Assembly: GCA_963817635.1 (NCBI GenBank)
Contig: CAWFPR010000016.1
Location: 1-64,000, forward strand
Reading direction: 5' to 3'
DNA: 64,000 bases
Source: CAWFPR01 sp963817635
GTDB lineage: Bacteria; Acidobacteriota; Vicinamibacteria; Vicinamibacterales; 2-12-FULL-66-21
Shown piece by piece: positions 18,116 through 26,975 of the stretch. Positions within the stretch are counted from its first letter, which is position 1. Every line of letters begins with the position of its first letter. The notes below the pieces were generated by a model. That model ran no database searches. It was not told the DNA's origin and saw nothing but the letters and a program-made list of their open reading frames with translations. Both the position numbers and the translations under genes were made by a program.

Positions 18116-21100
18116 CCCGACGGTGATGGTGCTGACGGCCGTATTGCACCCGATCGGATCGGCGCAGCTCGAGCGGCCCGCACGGTTGAACGTCGCGCGG
18201 CCTGAATAGATCGACAGCGGGCTGCCGCTCTGCCAGGTCACGATCGAGCTGATCTGCCAGCGGCCGAGGATGGCGTCAACGACGCCGCCGTGGTTCAGCC
18301 AGCGGCGCCCCTGGCCGAAGGGCAGCTCGACGATGGCGTTCGCGTTGACCACGTGCGTGATGTGGAACACCGACCGGCCGGTGTTCAGCTCGGGCCGGTT
18401 GTTGTCCATGAACGCCTCGAACCGGTTCTGCGCGGTGCCGGCCGAGTTCGTGTTCGTGTTGGCGAAGGTGTAGTTCAGCTGTCCGAAGAACCCGTTGCGG
18501 TACTGGCGACGCAGTTCGAGCTGGAGCGCGTTGTAGTCGCTGAAGCCGCCGTTCGACAGCCCCTGGGCGGCGTAGATGCCCGGATTCTGCATGAAGGTGG
18601 CGAGCGCGCCCGCGGCGCGGCTGGTGACGAAGAAGTCGGCCAGCCCGGCGACCTCGTTGGTCTGGAGGCGGCTGGTCGCGGTGGAGTTCGTCAGCAGAGA
18701 GCCGTAGGTCGGCAGCAGGGTGAGCTGCTGGCTGCCTGACACGTTCGCGTTGTAGAGCGGACTGAACGCGAGGCCGGCGGCCTGTGCCGCATATCCATTG
18801 GCGCGCGCCCGGTTGAAGTCCGCGAGGAACTCCGGGCTGATCATGATCTGGTTGTAGTCGGTGCCGCGCCAGATGTCGCGTCCGAACGTCCCGATGTACC
18901 GGGCTTCAACCGCGGTCGCCCAGGCCAGTTCGCGCTGGATGCCGAGGCTGACCTGGTGGACGTGGGGCGCCTGGATGTTCGGGTCGATCCCCCAGAGAAT
19001 GCCGGTGGCGCTGACGGCCATTTGGTCGGCAAGGGTGCGGACGGCCAGGAACGCGGGCGTCGCCGGGAGTGGCACGCCGCTGGCGGCGGTCGTGTACTGG
19101 TTACTGAGCGTCACGCCGGTGCTGAGGCCGGCGTTGCCGCGCGCCGCCGAGCGGCCCGCCGTCACGGACTCCTCGTTGACGAACGTCAGCGAGTATCCGC
19201 CACGGACCGCGGTCTTGCCGTCCTTGGTGAGGTCCCAGGCGAAGCCGGCCGTGGGCCCGAAGTTGTTCAGGTCCTTCTTGTAGTAGTCACCGTTGACGAA
19301 GCTCACGGTCGTGGCCGGGTCGAGCATCACCTGGTCGAACGGCCGCCCGTTGATGACCGGCAGGAAGCCGAGGTTCTTGTCCTCACGCAGCGGGCTGTAG
19401 TACTCCCACTTGAGGCCGGCGCGAATTGTGAAATTCGGTTTCCAGCGCCAGTTGTCCTGGAGGTAGCCGGCGAGGTTGTCGAGCGTGTAGTGCTCGTCGG
19501 ACGGGATGCCCGCGATGTAGCCCGACGTCGCGTCCTTCACCTGGAACGTCTGCGCCACGCTGCTGACGACGCCGCCGAGATACGTCGCCATCGCGCGGGC
19601 GTTGGCGAGATCCGTGGCGCTGATGCCGCCCGGGAACTGCGCGGAGTTCATCTGGACGCTGGCCGGAGCCGCCGAGCTGAAGCCGAAGGTCACCGTCGGG
19701 AACTGCCCGGCGTAGTTGTACGGATTCACGCGGTAACGCTGCCAGCTTCCGCCCATCTGCATGTCGTGCTTGCCGAGCTGCAGCGAGGAGTTGGTGCCGA
19801 GCTGGTAGGTGTCCGTGTACCGGCCCTGCGGCATGAATCCCGCCGCCGTGCCGTTGCCGCCGACCGGGTTGATGATGCCGAGCGCCGAGCCATACAGCAC
19901 TCCCTGACTCGCGTAATCCCAGTCGCTCAGGAACTGCACCGGCGCGAGATTGCCGCCGCCCCTGATCTCCGTCTGGAACTGCGAACTGCCGATCCAGCGA
20001 TAGGCCAGCGCAAAGCGCTTGGCCGCGGAGTTCGTGTAGACGAGCGGACGGTCCGGGCTGAAGAAGTCGAGGTCCGTGCGGTCGTCGGTTTCCTTGAAGT
20101 AGCTGTAGACGCCCTCGAACTTGTGGTTCTGGCGCGCTGCGTAGTCGAGGCGGAATACGTACTGGTCGCGGTTGTTCAGGTCGGTCTGGTTGAAGCGATA
20201 GCCGGCCGTGTTCAGCAGCCGCGTGGCCGACGAGTTTCCGACGTCGTAGTTGTTGACGTTCGACGGCGCTGGCAGCTTCGAAAATATCGTGGACTGCAGC
20301 TTCGAATCGACCGGCAGTCCGGAGAGTCCCATCACGTTGACCGCCTGGACGCTGCCGTCGAGCGCGACGTACCGATAGACGCCGTTGTAGAAGTCGGCGC
20401 TGGCAGGAATCGTCAGGTTCTGCGCGGTCTGCGTCGTCTGGCGGAAGCCCTCGTAGCTGGCGAAGAAGAACAGCTTGTCCTGCATCACCGGACCGCCGAC
20501 GCGGCCACCGAACTGGTGGCGGCTCAGGGCAGGCTTGGGAACGTTCGACGCGTTGTTGAAGAAGGAGTTCGCCGCGAACTTCGAGTCGCGATTGAACTCG
20601 AACACGCTGCCCCGGAACTGGTTGGTGCCCGAGGGCGTGACCATGCGCACCGACGTCGCGCCGCCGGCCGAATCAGCACCGGATACCGACGTCGTGATGG
20701 CGATTTCCGACACGTTGTCCGAGGTGGGCCGGTTCGGCAGGAAGTCCAGCGAGTTCGTGCGAATGAAATTGTCCTGGATGTTGATCCCGTCGAGCGTCAC
20801 CTGGGTCCACGTGGGCCGGCCGCCGTTGATCGCGGTGTTGCTGCGCGTCGCGATTCCGGGAACGCCCGGCTGCAGCTTGATCAGGTTCGTGATGTCGCGA
20901 TTGGCCAGGGGAATGTCGAGCACCTGCTTCTGCATGACGGTGCTCGACACCTCCGGCGTCGTTGTCGAGACGAGCGACACGCCCGCTTCGACGGTGACCG
21001 TCTCGGCCATCGCGCCGATCTCCAGCTTGGCGGTCAGGGAGTACTCCTGCCCAACCGTGATCTTTACGTCCGTGATGTCGGCGTTCTTGAACCCCGACAG

Positions 21101-21361
21101 CGAGATGTTGACCGTGTAGGTGCCAACCGGCAGCGCGGTGAAGAGAAACGCACCGATCTCGTTCGTCACGGTCGTCTGCGCCTGGTTGGTCTGGGTGTTG
21201 GTAATCGTGACTGTCGCGCCCGGCAGGACACCTCCGGACGTGTCGAGCACGGTCCCGACTACCCGACCCAGGGTTCCCTGGGCGGCCGCCGGCAGGCCGA
21301 GCGCCAGGAAGAGTAGTGCTGTAATCGCCGCCGTTCCGGCAGAGTGCCGCAATCTCGTCAT
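18083..21361 (-). CDS. TonB-dependent receptor, Oar-like, C-terminally truncated
   Basis: An outer-membrane receptor of 1,092 residues as read. It has a signal peptide (residues 1-27, ending AAAQ) and a carboxypeptidase-regulatory-like beta-sandwich (VVGTVLDTSGGVLPGATVTI). The plug domain follows (NGGRPTWTQVTLDGINIQDN), then a large barrel with repeated aromatic strands. The last recognisable text is WQSGSPLSIYSG then CADPIGCNTAVSTITVGE, after which VVTTA and a stop occur. Family members usually continue for roughly another hundred residues and end in an aromatic beta-signal such as NF or RF. The missing end coincides with the change in genome style near 18,110. Substrate is unknown; many such receptors take up oligosaccharides or peptides. 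Confidence 0.9.
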   Translation of the reverse strand: MTRLRHSAGTAAITALLFLALGLPAAAQGTLGRVVGTVLDTSGGVLPGATVTITNTQTNQAQTTVTNEIGAFLFTALPVGTYTVNISLSGFKNADITDVKITVGQEYSLTAKLEIGAMAETVTVEAGVSLVSTTTPEVSSTVMQKQVLDIPLANRDITNLIKLQPGVPGIATRSNTAINGGRPTWTQVTLDGINIQDNFIRTNSLDFLPNRPTSDNVSEIAITTSVSGADSAGGATSVRMVTPSGTNQFRGSVFEFNRDSKFAANSFFNNASNVPKPALSRHQFGGRVGGPVMQDKLFFFASYEGFRQTTQTAQNLTIPASADFYNGVYRYVALDGSVQAVNVMGLSGLPVDSKLQSTIFSKLPAPSNVNNYDVGNSSATRLLNTAGYRFNQTDLNNRDQYVFRLDYAARQNHKFEGVYSYFKETDDRTDLDFFSPDRPLVYTNSAAKRFALAYRWIGSSQFQTEIRGGGNLAPVQFLSDWDYASQGVLYGSALGIINPVGGNGTAAGFMPQGRYTDTYQLGTNSSLQLGKHDMQMGGSWQRYRVNPYNYAGQFPTVTFGFSSAAPASVQMNSAQFPGGISATDLANARAMATYLGGVVSSVAQTFQVKDATSGYIAGIPSDEHYTLDNLAGYLQDNWRWKPNFTIRAGLKWEYYSPLREDKNLGFLPVINGRPFDQVMLDPATTVSFVNGDYYKKDLNNFGPTAGFAWDLTKDGKTAVRGGYSLTFVNEESVTAGRSAARGNAGLSTGVTLSNQYTTAASGVPLPATPAFLAVRTLADQMAVSATGILWGIDPNIQAPHVHQVSLGIQRELAWATAVEARYIGTFGRDIWRGTDYNQIMISPEFLADFNRARANGYAAQAAGLAFSPLYNANVSGSQQLTLLPTYGSLLTNSTATSRLQTNEVAGLADFFVTSRAAGALATFMQNPGIYAAQGLSNGGFSDYNALQLELRRQYRNGFFGQLNYTFANTNTNSAGTAQNRFEAFMDNNRPELNTGRSVFHITHVVNANAIVELPFGQGRRWLNHGGVVDAILGRWQISSIVTWQSGSPLSIYSGRATFNRAGRSSCADPIGCNTAVSTITVGEGPSLVVTTA

Positions 21362-21372
21362 AAATCTCCCTC

Positions 21373-21388
21373 GTCAGGAATGCCTGAC
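21373..21388. promoter_or_regulatory. Perfect inverted repeat in the receptor leader
   Basis: GTCAGG-AATG-CCTGAC lies 12-27 bases upstream of the TonB receptor start and abuts its GAGGGAG ribosome site. It could be an operator or an mRNA hairpin that hinders translation. No regulator is encoded next to it. Confidence 0.45.
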
Positions 21389-21691
21389 AAATGAACCGGA
21401 GGAGTTACTGCAATTCGTCAGCCGATGAACGCCACGGGCTGTGAGGGGGACCTGCGGGTGAGTATGTGACGCTGCCCGATGACGAGCAGCATCTTACGAG
21501 AGGTCGCGAGAACAAATCCCGCGGCATGCGCGCGGCCGCACGGATGGCGGCCTCCGGATCCCGGAAAGCGAATCCGGCGAGTGCAAGTTCTTGAATCGTG
21601 CGTTCCGGACGCGCGTTCGCGAGATCAGACGCAGCATCATGATCCTGCCGGAAATCCGGAGGCGCTGCACGACGTCTGGAGCGGCACGGCC
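21389..21691. other. Gap without recognisable gene
   Basis: About 300 bp between the beta-barrel gene stop and the receptor leader. The only long frame (minus strand) is arginine-rich and has no family signal. The receptor promoter probably lies here but I cannot point to a clear pair of boxes. Confidence 0.45.
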
Positions 21692-22540
21692 TCAGGGAAT
21701 GGTGAAGCCGCGGAAGACCCACGTCGCGCCGGCCGTGAAGCCGAAGCCCGGATCGCGCGACGTCATGCCGAGGATCAGGCCGGCATCGATCCGAACGGTG
21801 CCTCTCGTGAAGCGGCCGCCGACGCGCATCGCGCCGCGGCTGTCCGTCCCAGGAGGCGCCTCGCCCGAGCGCGTATCCAGCCGTCCGTTGATTTCGCCGA
21901 CCACCTCGAGCCCCTGCCGCACGGCGCGCGCGACCGACATGCCGTACGTGAGCACGTCGTTCTGGCGGTTGCCGTCCGTCGGGTCCCCCAGGATCCCGAG
22001 GCCGACGTTCCCCACGAAGCGGATCGACTGGACGGTCTTGCCGAACAGGGCCGACATGTAGACGTCCGTCGTGTCGAGGCCGAGGCCGCTTTCGTTGCTC
22101 GCATTGGGCAGCTTCGTGGCAAAGCGCACGCCGATTGCCGGGCGCCCCGGCGTCTCCGCCACGAGTCGGATCTTCGTCGCGATTACGATGTCTTCGACAT
22201 CGGACGTGCGGTCGCCGGTGAAGTTCAGGAGGTTCGACAGGGGCGCATCTCGGCGCGACGTGATGGACAGCCGGTTGTACAGGCCGCCATCGATCTGAAG
22301 CTCCGCGATGGAGCTCAGCCCGAAGCTCACGCCGAGCGTGGGAAACCGCAGCAGGTTGCCCTGAAGGCCCGAGACTGGAAAGAAGATGTCGCGCTGCTGG
22401 TCGAAGCCGCCCTCGATCAGGACGATGCCCGAGCCGACCGTTTCGGGATCCTCGGTCACGAGCGGGCGCTGCTGGGCCGCGGCCACGGATCCCCAGCCGA
22501 CCACCGCGGCCACCATCAACGCTACGACAACTCTCTTCAT
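21692..22540 (-). CDS. Outer-membrane beta-barrel protein (MetA-pathway/transporter-like)
   Basis: A 282-residue exported protein. Residues 1-22 are a signal peptide (KRVVVALMVAAVVGWGSVAA, then AQQ). The mature part alternates hydrophobic and polar residues, with strands such as GIVLIEGGFDQQRD, LGVSFGLSSIAELQIDGG, IGVRFATKLP and the closing GFGFTAGATWVFRGF. It resembles the Phenol_MetA_deg/transporter family of small outer-membrane barrels, whose functions are poorly defined. The upstream ATG of the open frame (16 codons earlier) is less likely because the chosen ATG follows a GGAGG site. It lies alone between the receptor and dtd. Confidence 0.75.
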   Translation of the reverse strand: MKRVVVALMVAAVVGWGSVAAAQQRPLVTEDPETVGSGIVLIEGGFDQQRDIFFPVSGLQGNLLRFPTLGVSFGLSSIAELQIDGGLYNRLSITSRRDAPLSNLLNFTGDRTSDVEDIVIATKIRLVAETPGRPAIGVRFATKLPNASNESGLGLDTTDVYMSALFGKTVQSIRFVGNVGLGILGDPTDGNRQNDVLTYGMSVARAVRQGLEVVGEINGRLDTRSGEAPPGTDSRGAMRVGGRFTRGTVRIDAGLILGMTSRDPGFGFTAGATWVFRGFTIP

Positions 22541-22583
22541 CGAACCTCCACGATCATATTCTGGCGGCAGCCGCCCGGACCCA

Positions 22584-22711
22584 ACCACAGATCACACAGA
22601 TCACGCGTCAAGGCCTCTGCACGTCACGAGCGGGGCGATTCGGTCGCGCGCGTCCGAATCCCGGCCGCCCGTCAGCGTGACACGATCTGTGAAATCTGTG
22701 TAATCCGTGGT
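22584..22711. repeat. Imperfect 21/23-bp inverted repeat, probably a dispersed intergenic repeat
   Basis: ACCACAGATCACACAGATCAC (here 22584-22604) is the near complement of 22689-22711, which contains ATCTGTGTAATCCGTGGT. The pair brackets the 3' end of dtd. Text such as AATCCGTGGTT also appears at about 63,267-63,280, between ccmE and ccmF, suggesting a family of dispersed repeats. A transcript of this pair could fold and act as a terminator-like or RNA-stabilising structure. Confidence 0.5.
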
Positions 22712-23160
22712 CAAAAACTCTTCGCGCTGTCCAGCAGGATGGTCACCGGGCCGTCGTTGACCAGCTCCACCTGCATGTCCGCCTGGAACACGCCGGTCTC
22801 CACCCGCAGGCCGGCCTCCTGGAGCATTCGCACGACCTCGTCGTAGAGCGCCTGCGCGAGCCCCGGCGGCGCGGCGCGGTCCAGCGACGGCCGCCGGCCC
22901 TTCCGGCAATCGGCCTGGAGCGTGAATTGCGAAACGACCAGGAGGGCGCCGCCCGTTTCGACGACCGATCGATTCATCCGGCCGGCTTCGTCGGGGAATA
23001 CACGAAGATTGCGCACCTTGTCGACGATGTATTGGACGTCGGCGGGCCCGTCTTCGTTGGCTACCCCCACGAACACGAGCAGCCCGTCGCCGATGGTTCC
23101 CGCCGTCCTGCCGGCCACGGTCACGCTGGCGCGCAGCACGCGCTGGACGACGGCGCGCAT
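22711..23160 (-). CDS. dtd: D-aminoacyl-tRNA deacylase
   Basis: A 149-residue cytoplasmic homodimeric enzyme that removes D-amino acids from mischarged tRNA. The N-terminus MRAVVQRVLRASVTV is typical. The two active-site signatures are present: SQFTLQADCRKGRRPS near residue 77 (the SQxTL loop) and the C-terminal NDGPVT (the NxGPVT Gly-cisPro loop). The length is standard. The start ATG overlaps the ttcA stop as ATGA, so the two genes are translationally coupled and both serve tRNA quality. Confidence 0.96.
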   Translation of the reverse strand: MRAVVQRVLRASVTVAGRTAGTIGDGLLVFVGVANEDGPADVQYIVDKVRNLRVFPDEAGRMNRSVVETGGALLVVSQFTLQADCRKGRRPSLDRAAPPGLAQALYDEVVRMLQEAGLRVETGVFQADMQVELVNDGPVTILLDSAKSF

Positions 23161-24008
23161 CAGCCGCCTTCGCGCTGCGCGCTTCGGCGCCCAAGGCGCG
23201 AGACGATCCGCAGCGGGACCGAGCCGTCGGAGAGCGCCGCCTCGCGAAGCTCCGGCAGCGGGTTCAGCCGACGGTCGAGCAGGTGACGGCTGGCGACGTT
23301 GCCCAGCGCGCGAATCATCGAGTGCTTCACGTCGGGATGTTCGACCTCCAGCTGGGCCAGCAACCGCTTGACGCGCTGGCGCTGCAGGCCGAGGTCCCCG
23401 CAGGCCGGACAGCAGCAGCTGATGATCGGCAGCGCTTCCTCTTTCGCGTAGGCCCGGGCATCCGACTCGGTGACGTACACCAGCGGGCGGATGACCACGT
23501 GCTCGCCGTTGTCCGACACCAGGCGCGCGGGCATGGCCTTGAGGCTGCCGGCGAAGAACAGGTTCAGCAGCAGCGTCTCGACGAAGTCGTCCAGGTGGTG
23601 CCCGAGCGCAATTTTCGTGGCGCCGACGTCCTTCGCGAGCCGATACAGGACACCGCGCCTCAGGCGCGCGCAGAGCGAGCACGGCGTTGCCCCGTCGAGC
23701 AGATCGTCCATCGTCTCGCCGATGTTCGTGTGCTCGATCCGGTAGTCCCACCCGCGCTCGTCGCACGTCTTCGCGATCAGATCGTGGCGGTACCCGTCGT
23801 AGCCGGAATCCACGTTCACCGCGACGAGCGAGAAGCTGATGGGCGCGCGGACGCGCAGGACGTCGAGGATGTTGAGCAGCGCCCAGCTGTCCTTGCCGCC
23901 CGACAGGCCCACCATGATGCGGTCGCCGTCCTCGACGAGGTTGTGATCGGTGATCGCCCTCGTCACTTTCTTCGCGAGGCGGGTCTCGAGGGGACTCTTG
24001 TAGGGCAT
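23160..24008 (-). CDS. ttcA: tRNA 2-thiocytidine(32) synthetase TtcA
   Basis: A 282-residue PP-loop ATPase that thiolates cytidine 32 of tRNA. The PP-loop SGGKDS is at about residues 36-41. Iron-sulfur cluster cysteines are in TPCSLCARLRRG (CxxC) and a third comes from CCCPACGD near residue 200. HHLDDFVETLLLNLFF is the conserved segment that follows. The family length is about 250-310. The start ATG at 24008 is preceded by a region full of CGGTCAG repeats. It is coupled to dtd by a four-base overlap. Confidence 0.95.
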   Translation of the reverse strand: MPYKSPLETRLAKKVTRAITDHNLVEDGDRIMVGLSGGKDSWALLNILDVLRVRAPISFSLVAVNVDSGYDGYRHDLIAKTCDERGWDYRIEHTNIGETMDDLLDGATPCSLCARLRRGVLYRLAKDVGATKIALGHHLDDFVETLLLNLFFAGSLKAMPARLVSDNGEHVVIRPLVYVTESDARAYAKEEALPIISCCCPACGDLGLQRQRVKRLLAQLEVEHPDVKHSMIRALGNVASRHLLDRRLNPLPELREAALSDGSVPLRIVSRLGRRSAQREGG

Positions 24009-24010
24009 GC

Positions 24011-24090
24011 CGGTCAGATCATTTTACGCGGTCAGTTGACCGGCCGTGTCACAAAGCGGTCAGCTGGCTGACCGTACCTTACGCGGTCAG
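24011..24090. repeat. Cluster of four CGGTCAG boxes, two in palindromes
   Basis: CGGTCAG occurs at 24011, 24029, 24057 and 24084. The second forms CGGTCA-GT-TGACCG and the third the perfect CGGTCAGC-TG-GCTGACCG. The cluster fills the 70 bp upstream of ttcA and reaches the last codons of the neighbouring glycosyltransferase. It could be an operator array or a short palindromic repeat element. Confidence 0.5.
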
Positions 24091-25116
24091 CTGCCGGACC
24101 GTCTCGGCCCAGTTGAGCTTCGTGCCGGCCTCGAACGCCGCGGCGCCCATGGCTTCCGCCAGACTGCGATCCTCCATGAGGGCCTGCAGCGCGGTTGCGA
24201 GCGCCGGCGCCGTGGGCTCGCACACGTAGCCTCGCACCCCGTCTTCGACGAGCTCCGCCGGGCCGCCGCTGTCGCGGCACGTGACCACCGCCTTGCGCGA
24301 GGCGAAAGCCTCGGCGGTCACGAACCCGTAGTCCTCCTCGAACGGCGGGAAGACCACCGCGCGGCAGCGCGCGAGGTGGTCCAGCGCCTCGGCGTCGGTG
24401 AGCCGCCCCGCCAGCGTCACCCGCTCGGTGAGCCCGAGCCTGTCGATGAGCGCCTGCAGGCGGCCCTGTTCCTCGCCTTGGCCGGCGATGACGCACCGGA
24501 TCCCGGCAGCCTGCCGCTTCGAGAGCGCCTGGACCAGCAGGTCCGCACGCTTGAGCGGCGTCAGCCGCGAGATCATGAACAGGTAGTCGCCGTACCCGTC
24601 GCACCGATAGGGCCGCTGCGGCGCCGGGGGGTAGAGCACGGTCGAGCGCAGCTCGGGCCAGATCGCCAGGCGCTGCTGGATGGTGCGGGACTGCACGAAC
24701 ATCTTCGTGACGTTGTGCGTCAGCAGATAGCGATCGGCCGCGTGGATGAACCGGCGTCGGATCCGCTCCTTGAGCCGTCCCTGCGGGCTCAGCAGGCCGC
24801 TGAAGCGGTCCCACTGATCGTAGTACTCACGCATCGTGTGATTGAGCCAGCAGACGTGCTTTTCATGCCGGACGGCGTAGCTCGGATAGCGCAGGCTGAT
24901 CACCTGATCGATCTTTTCGCCGTTGGCCGTGCCGAGGTCGGTCAACCAGGTGGCCGCGTACGCGGCGGCCTGGCGGCCAAAGCGGTTCTGGGGCGTCACG
25001 ACGATATCGGCGGCGTGCCCCGCCTCGCGCAGTGCCTGCACGAGCGACCGCGCAATCACCATGTGCCCGCCTTCGACCAACGGCGGGCTCGACGTGACGA
25101 CGGCGATGCGGCTCAT
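24079..25116 (-). CDS. GT4-family glycosyltransferase
   Basis: A 345-residue retaining GT-B glycosyltransferase. The N-terminal Rossmann domain starts RIAVVTSSPPLVEGGHMVIA. The C-terminal domain has FMISRLTPLKRADLLVQAL, VIAGQGEEQGRLQAL and the donor-binding box EEDYGFVTAEAF followed by GGPAELVEDG. These are standard GT4 features. The ATG overlaps the stop of the upstream membrane-protein gene by four bases, so the leftward set acyltransferase - GT4 - membrane protein - GT4 is one operon. It probably adds a sugar to a lipid-linked or surface glycan on the cytoplasmic side; donor and acceptor are unknown. Confidence 0.88.
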   Translation of the reverse strand: MSRIAVVTSSPPLVEGGHMVIARSLVQALREAGHAADIVVTPQNRFGRQAAAYAATWLTDLGTANGEKIDQVISLRYPSYAVRHEKHVCWLNHTMREYYDQWDRFSGLLSPQGRLKERIRRRFIHAADRYLLTHNVTKMFVQSRTIQQRLAIWPELRSTVLYPPAPQRPYRCDGYGDYLFMISRLTPLKRADLLVQALSKRQAAGIRCVIAGQGEEQGRLQALIDRLGLTERVTLAGRLTDAEALDHLARCRAVVFPPFEEDYGFVTAEAFASRKAVVTCRDSGGPAELVEDGVRGYVCEPTAPALATALQALMEDRSLAEAMGAAAFEAGTKLNWAETVRQLTA

Positions 25117-26975
25117 TCGACCACGAAGGGCGTCACGCGCACCCCGAGGAATCGGGCGTCGCCCGCCCCGCCGTTGAAGATGGGCACGAAGCCCGTGCTG
25201 CTCGAAATGGACACGGTCCAGACAAAGGCACGCGCCTCGTACCAATACCCGCGCGACAGGTCGAACGTCACCTCCAGGGGCTCTTTTACCGTCACGCGTT
25301 GCTTCCGGCCGTTGACCGAGATCGTCACGTCGGTATCGACCGGCCCCGGCGCAAGGATGAAATGCAGTTGCTTCATCATCCGGTCGGTCTTGACCAGGAA
25401 GTCCGCTCGGGACTCGCCGCGAACCCAGAAGGCCTTGTCGGCCTCCATGCCGTAGGCGTTGTCGTCCAGGAAGTAGACCTGGAAGCCGGGATCGCCGACA
25501 CCGGGACGGGCGCCGAACCACTGCCGCACCTTCTCTGTTTCGTTCATGATCGGGAGATCGTTGACGAGCGATCGCTCGACGGGCAGCATGCGAACCGGGC
25601 CGGTCTTGGCGTTCCGGCCTGTATAGAACGACGCGTCGAACGGATTCAGCACCATGCGGGCGACGAAGACCCCGCCGATGACCCACGGCACGAACGCCGC
25701 CGCGACCGACGCGATCGGCGGCATCAGGAACACGAGCATGCCGTACGGCCCCATGAAATAGCGGTTGCCGACCGAGCCGCCGCCTCCGTTCCAGGTGTAC
25801 GGCGTCACGATGACGAAGAACAGGATCTGTGCGACGACGCTCGCCAGGACCAGCCACTGCCACGCCGGCCGCCGGCGCGGCGCGGCCAGGAATGCCATGA
25901 GCGCGAACACACCGGGGAAGTAATACGGCAGCAGTCCCGCGTAGCGGCCGACGAAGAAGTACCCGAGGTTGTGCGTGAGGTTCTGCACGAATACCCGACG
26001 GTCGAAGATGACGCCGGTCAGCGCCTCGTCGCGCGATTTGGGCGCCCCGATCTGCGGGGCCGACGGCACCTCGTTCTGGAAAGGGAACTCGTAGACGTAC
26101 GCCTGGCGGTCCCCTCCCTGGTAGTTCCACTCGCCCGAGATCGCCACGTTGACAGCGAAGAGGCCGGCGGCGATCGCGCCCGTCACCCCGAGCGACGCAA
26201 GCGCCCGGCCGAAGGCGCGGCGCCGCCAGATCTGCCAGACGACGATGGGCAGGATCAGCAGGACGTTGGACGGCTTCGAGAATGTCGCCAGCCCGACGAG
26301 CAGTGCCGCGACGACATCGCTGCGGCCGGTGAACAGCCAGCGGGTCCCGCGCGGCGCCTGCTCAGGCGTCGCGACTTCCTTGAACAGCCAGGAGAAATAT
26401 GCGAACAGGCAGAGCGAGAAATTGAAAAGCTCCGGAGTGATCCAGACGAAGTAGACCGGGACCACGCTCATCAGGACGAACGCCGCGGCCAGGATCGCCG
26501 ACGGCGTCGCTGGCGCGCGCGCGTGGAGGAAGAGGTACGCGCAGAGGACGGACAGCGCCAGGAGCAGCGCATGAAAGACGAGAAAGCCGTTCGTCCCGAA
26601 GACGAGCACGAACGGCGCGGCGAGCACCGGGTAGATGAACGACTTGCCGTAATAGAGCCGATGGGTGCTGGGATCAGGCTTGCTCTCGATCCTCAGGAAT
26701 GGCGGCGAGGCTGTCAGCGCGATGCCCGTCACGTCGCGCCCCTTCTTCAGAAAGACGCCGGCGGGCCCGGTCGAGAACTCATGCCAGACGCGCTCGAGGT
26801 CCTCGCGGCGATAGGTGAGATCGCCGTCGTCGACGAGGCTGTGCGCCATCATGTAGTAGGTCGCCTCGTCGCTCTGGATGCCGATCGCGGCGCTCGGAAA
26901 ATCGACGGTGAGCGCGACCGCGCCGTACACGCAGAGGAACACGGCCGCGAGCAGCAGGCCGGGCCGCGCCGTCAC
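25113..26975 (-). CDS. Polytopic membrane protein, GT-C glycosyltransferase-like
   Basis: A 620-residue integral membrane protein with a first helix at residues 5-25 and about nine more hydrophobic segments to residue 440, then a soluble C-terminal domain. The first periplasmic loop contains IQSDEATYYMMAHSLVDDGD, matching the acidic loop of GT39/ArnT-like GT-C enzymes that use polyprenyl-phosphate sugars. The C-terminus ends in a beta-rich domain (DVTISVNGRKQRVTV, then LEVTFDLSRGYWYEARAF). GTG start; it overlaps the upstream GT4 stop as GTGA. It likely transfers a sugar across or on the outer face of the inner membrane. Confidence 0.75.
   Translation of the reverse strand: MTARPGLLLAAVFLCVYGAVALTVDFPSAAIGIQSDEATYYMMAHSLVDDGDLTYRREDLERVWHEFSTGPAGVFLKKGRDVTGIALTASPPFLRIESKPDPSTHRLYYGKSFIYPVLAAPFVLVFGTNGFLVFHALLLALSVLCAYLFLHARAPATPSAILAAAFVLMSVVPVYFVWITPELFNFSLCLFAYFSWLFKEVATPEQAPRGTRWLFTGRSDVVAALLVGLATFSKPSNVLLILPIVVWQIWRRRAFGRALASLGVTGAIAAGLFAVNVAISGEWNYQGGDRQAYVYEFPFQNEVPSAPQIGAPKSRDEALTGVIFDRRVFVQNLTHNLGYFFVGRYAGLLPYYFPGVFALMAFLAAPRRRPAWQWLVLASVVAQILFFVIVTPYTWNGGGGSVGNRYFMGPYGMLVFLMPPIASVAAAFVPWVIGGVFVARMVLNPFDASFYTGRNAKTGPVRMLPVERSLVNDLPIMNETEKVRQWFGARPGVGDPGFQVYFLDDNAYGMEADKAFWVRGESRADFLVKTDRMMKQLHFILAPGPVDTDVTISVNGRKQRVTVKEPLEVTFDLSRGYWYEARAFVWTVSISSSTGFVPIFNGGAGDARFLGVRVTPFVVE

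Noticed and set aside
18956..21316. 786-codon plus-strand ORF
   Set aside because: It is the antisense shadow of the TonB receptor gene; composition is Arg/Val/Asp-biased and it lacks any domain.
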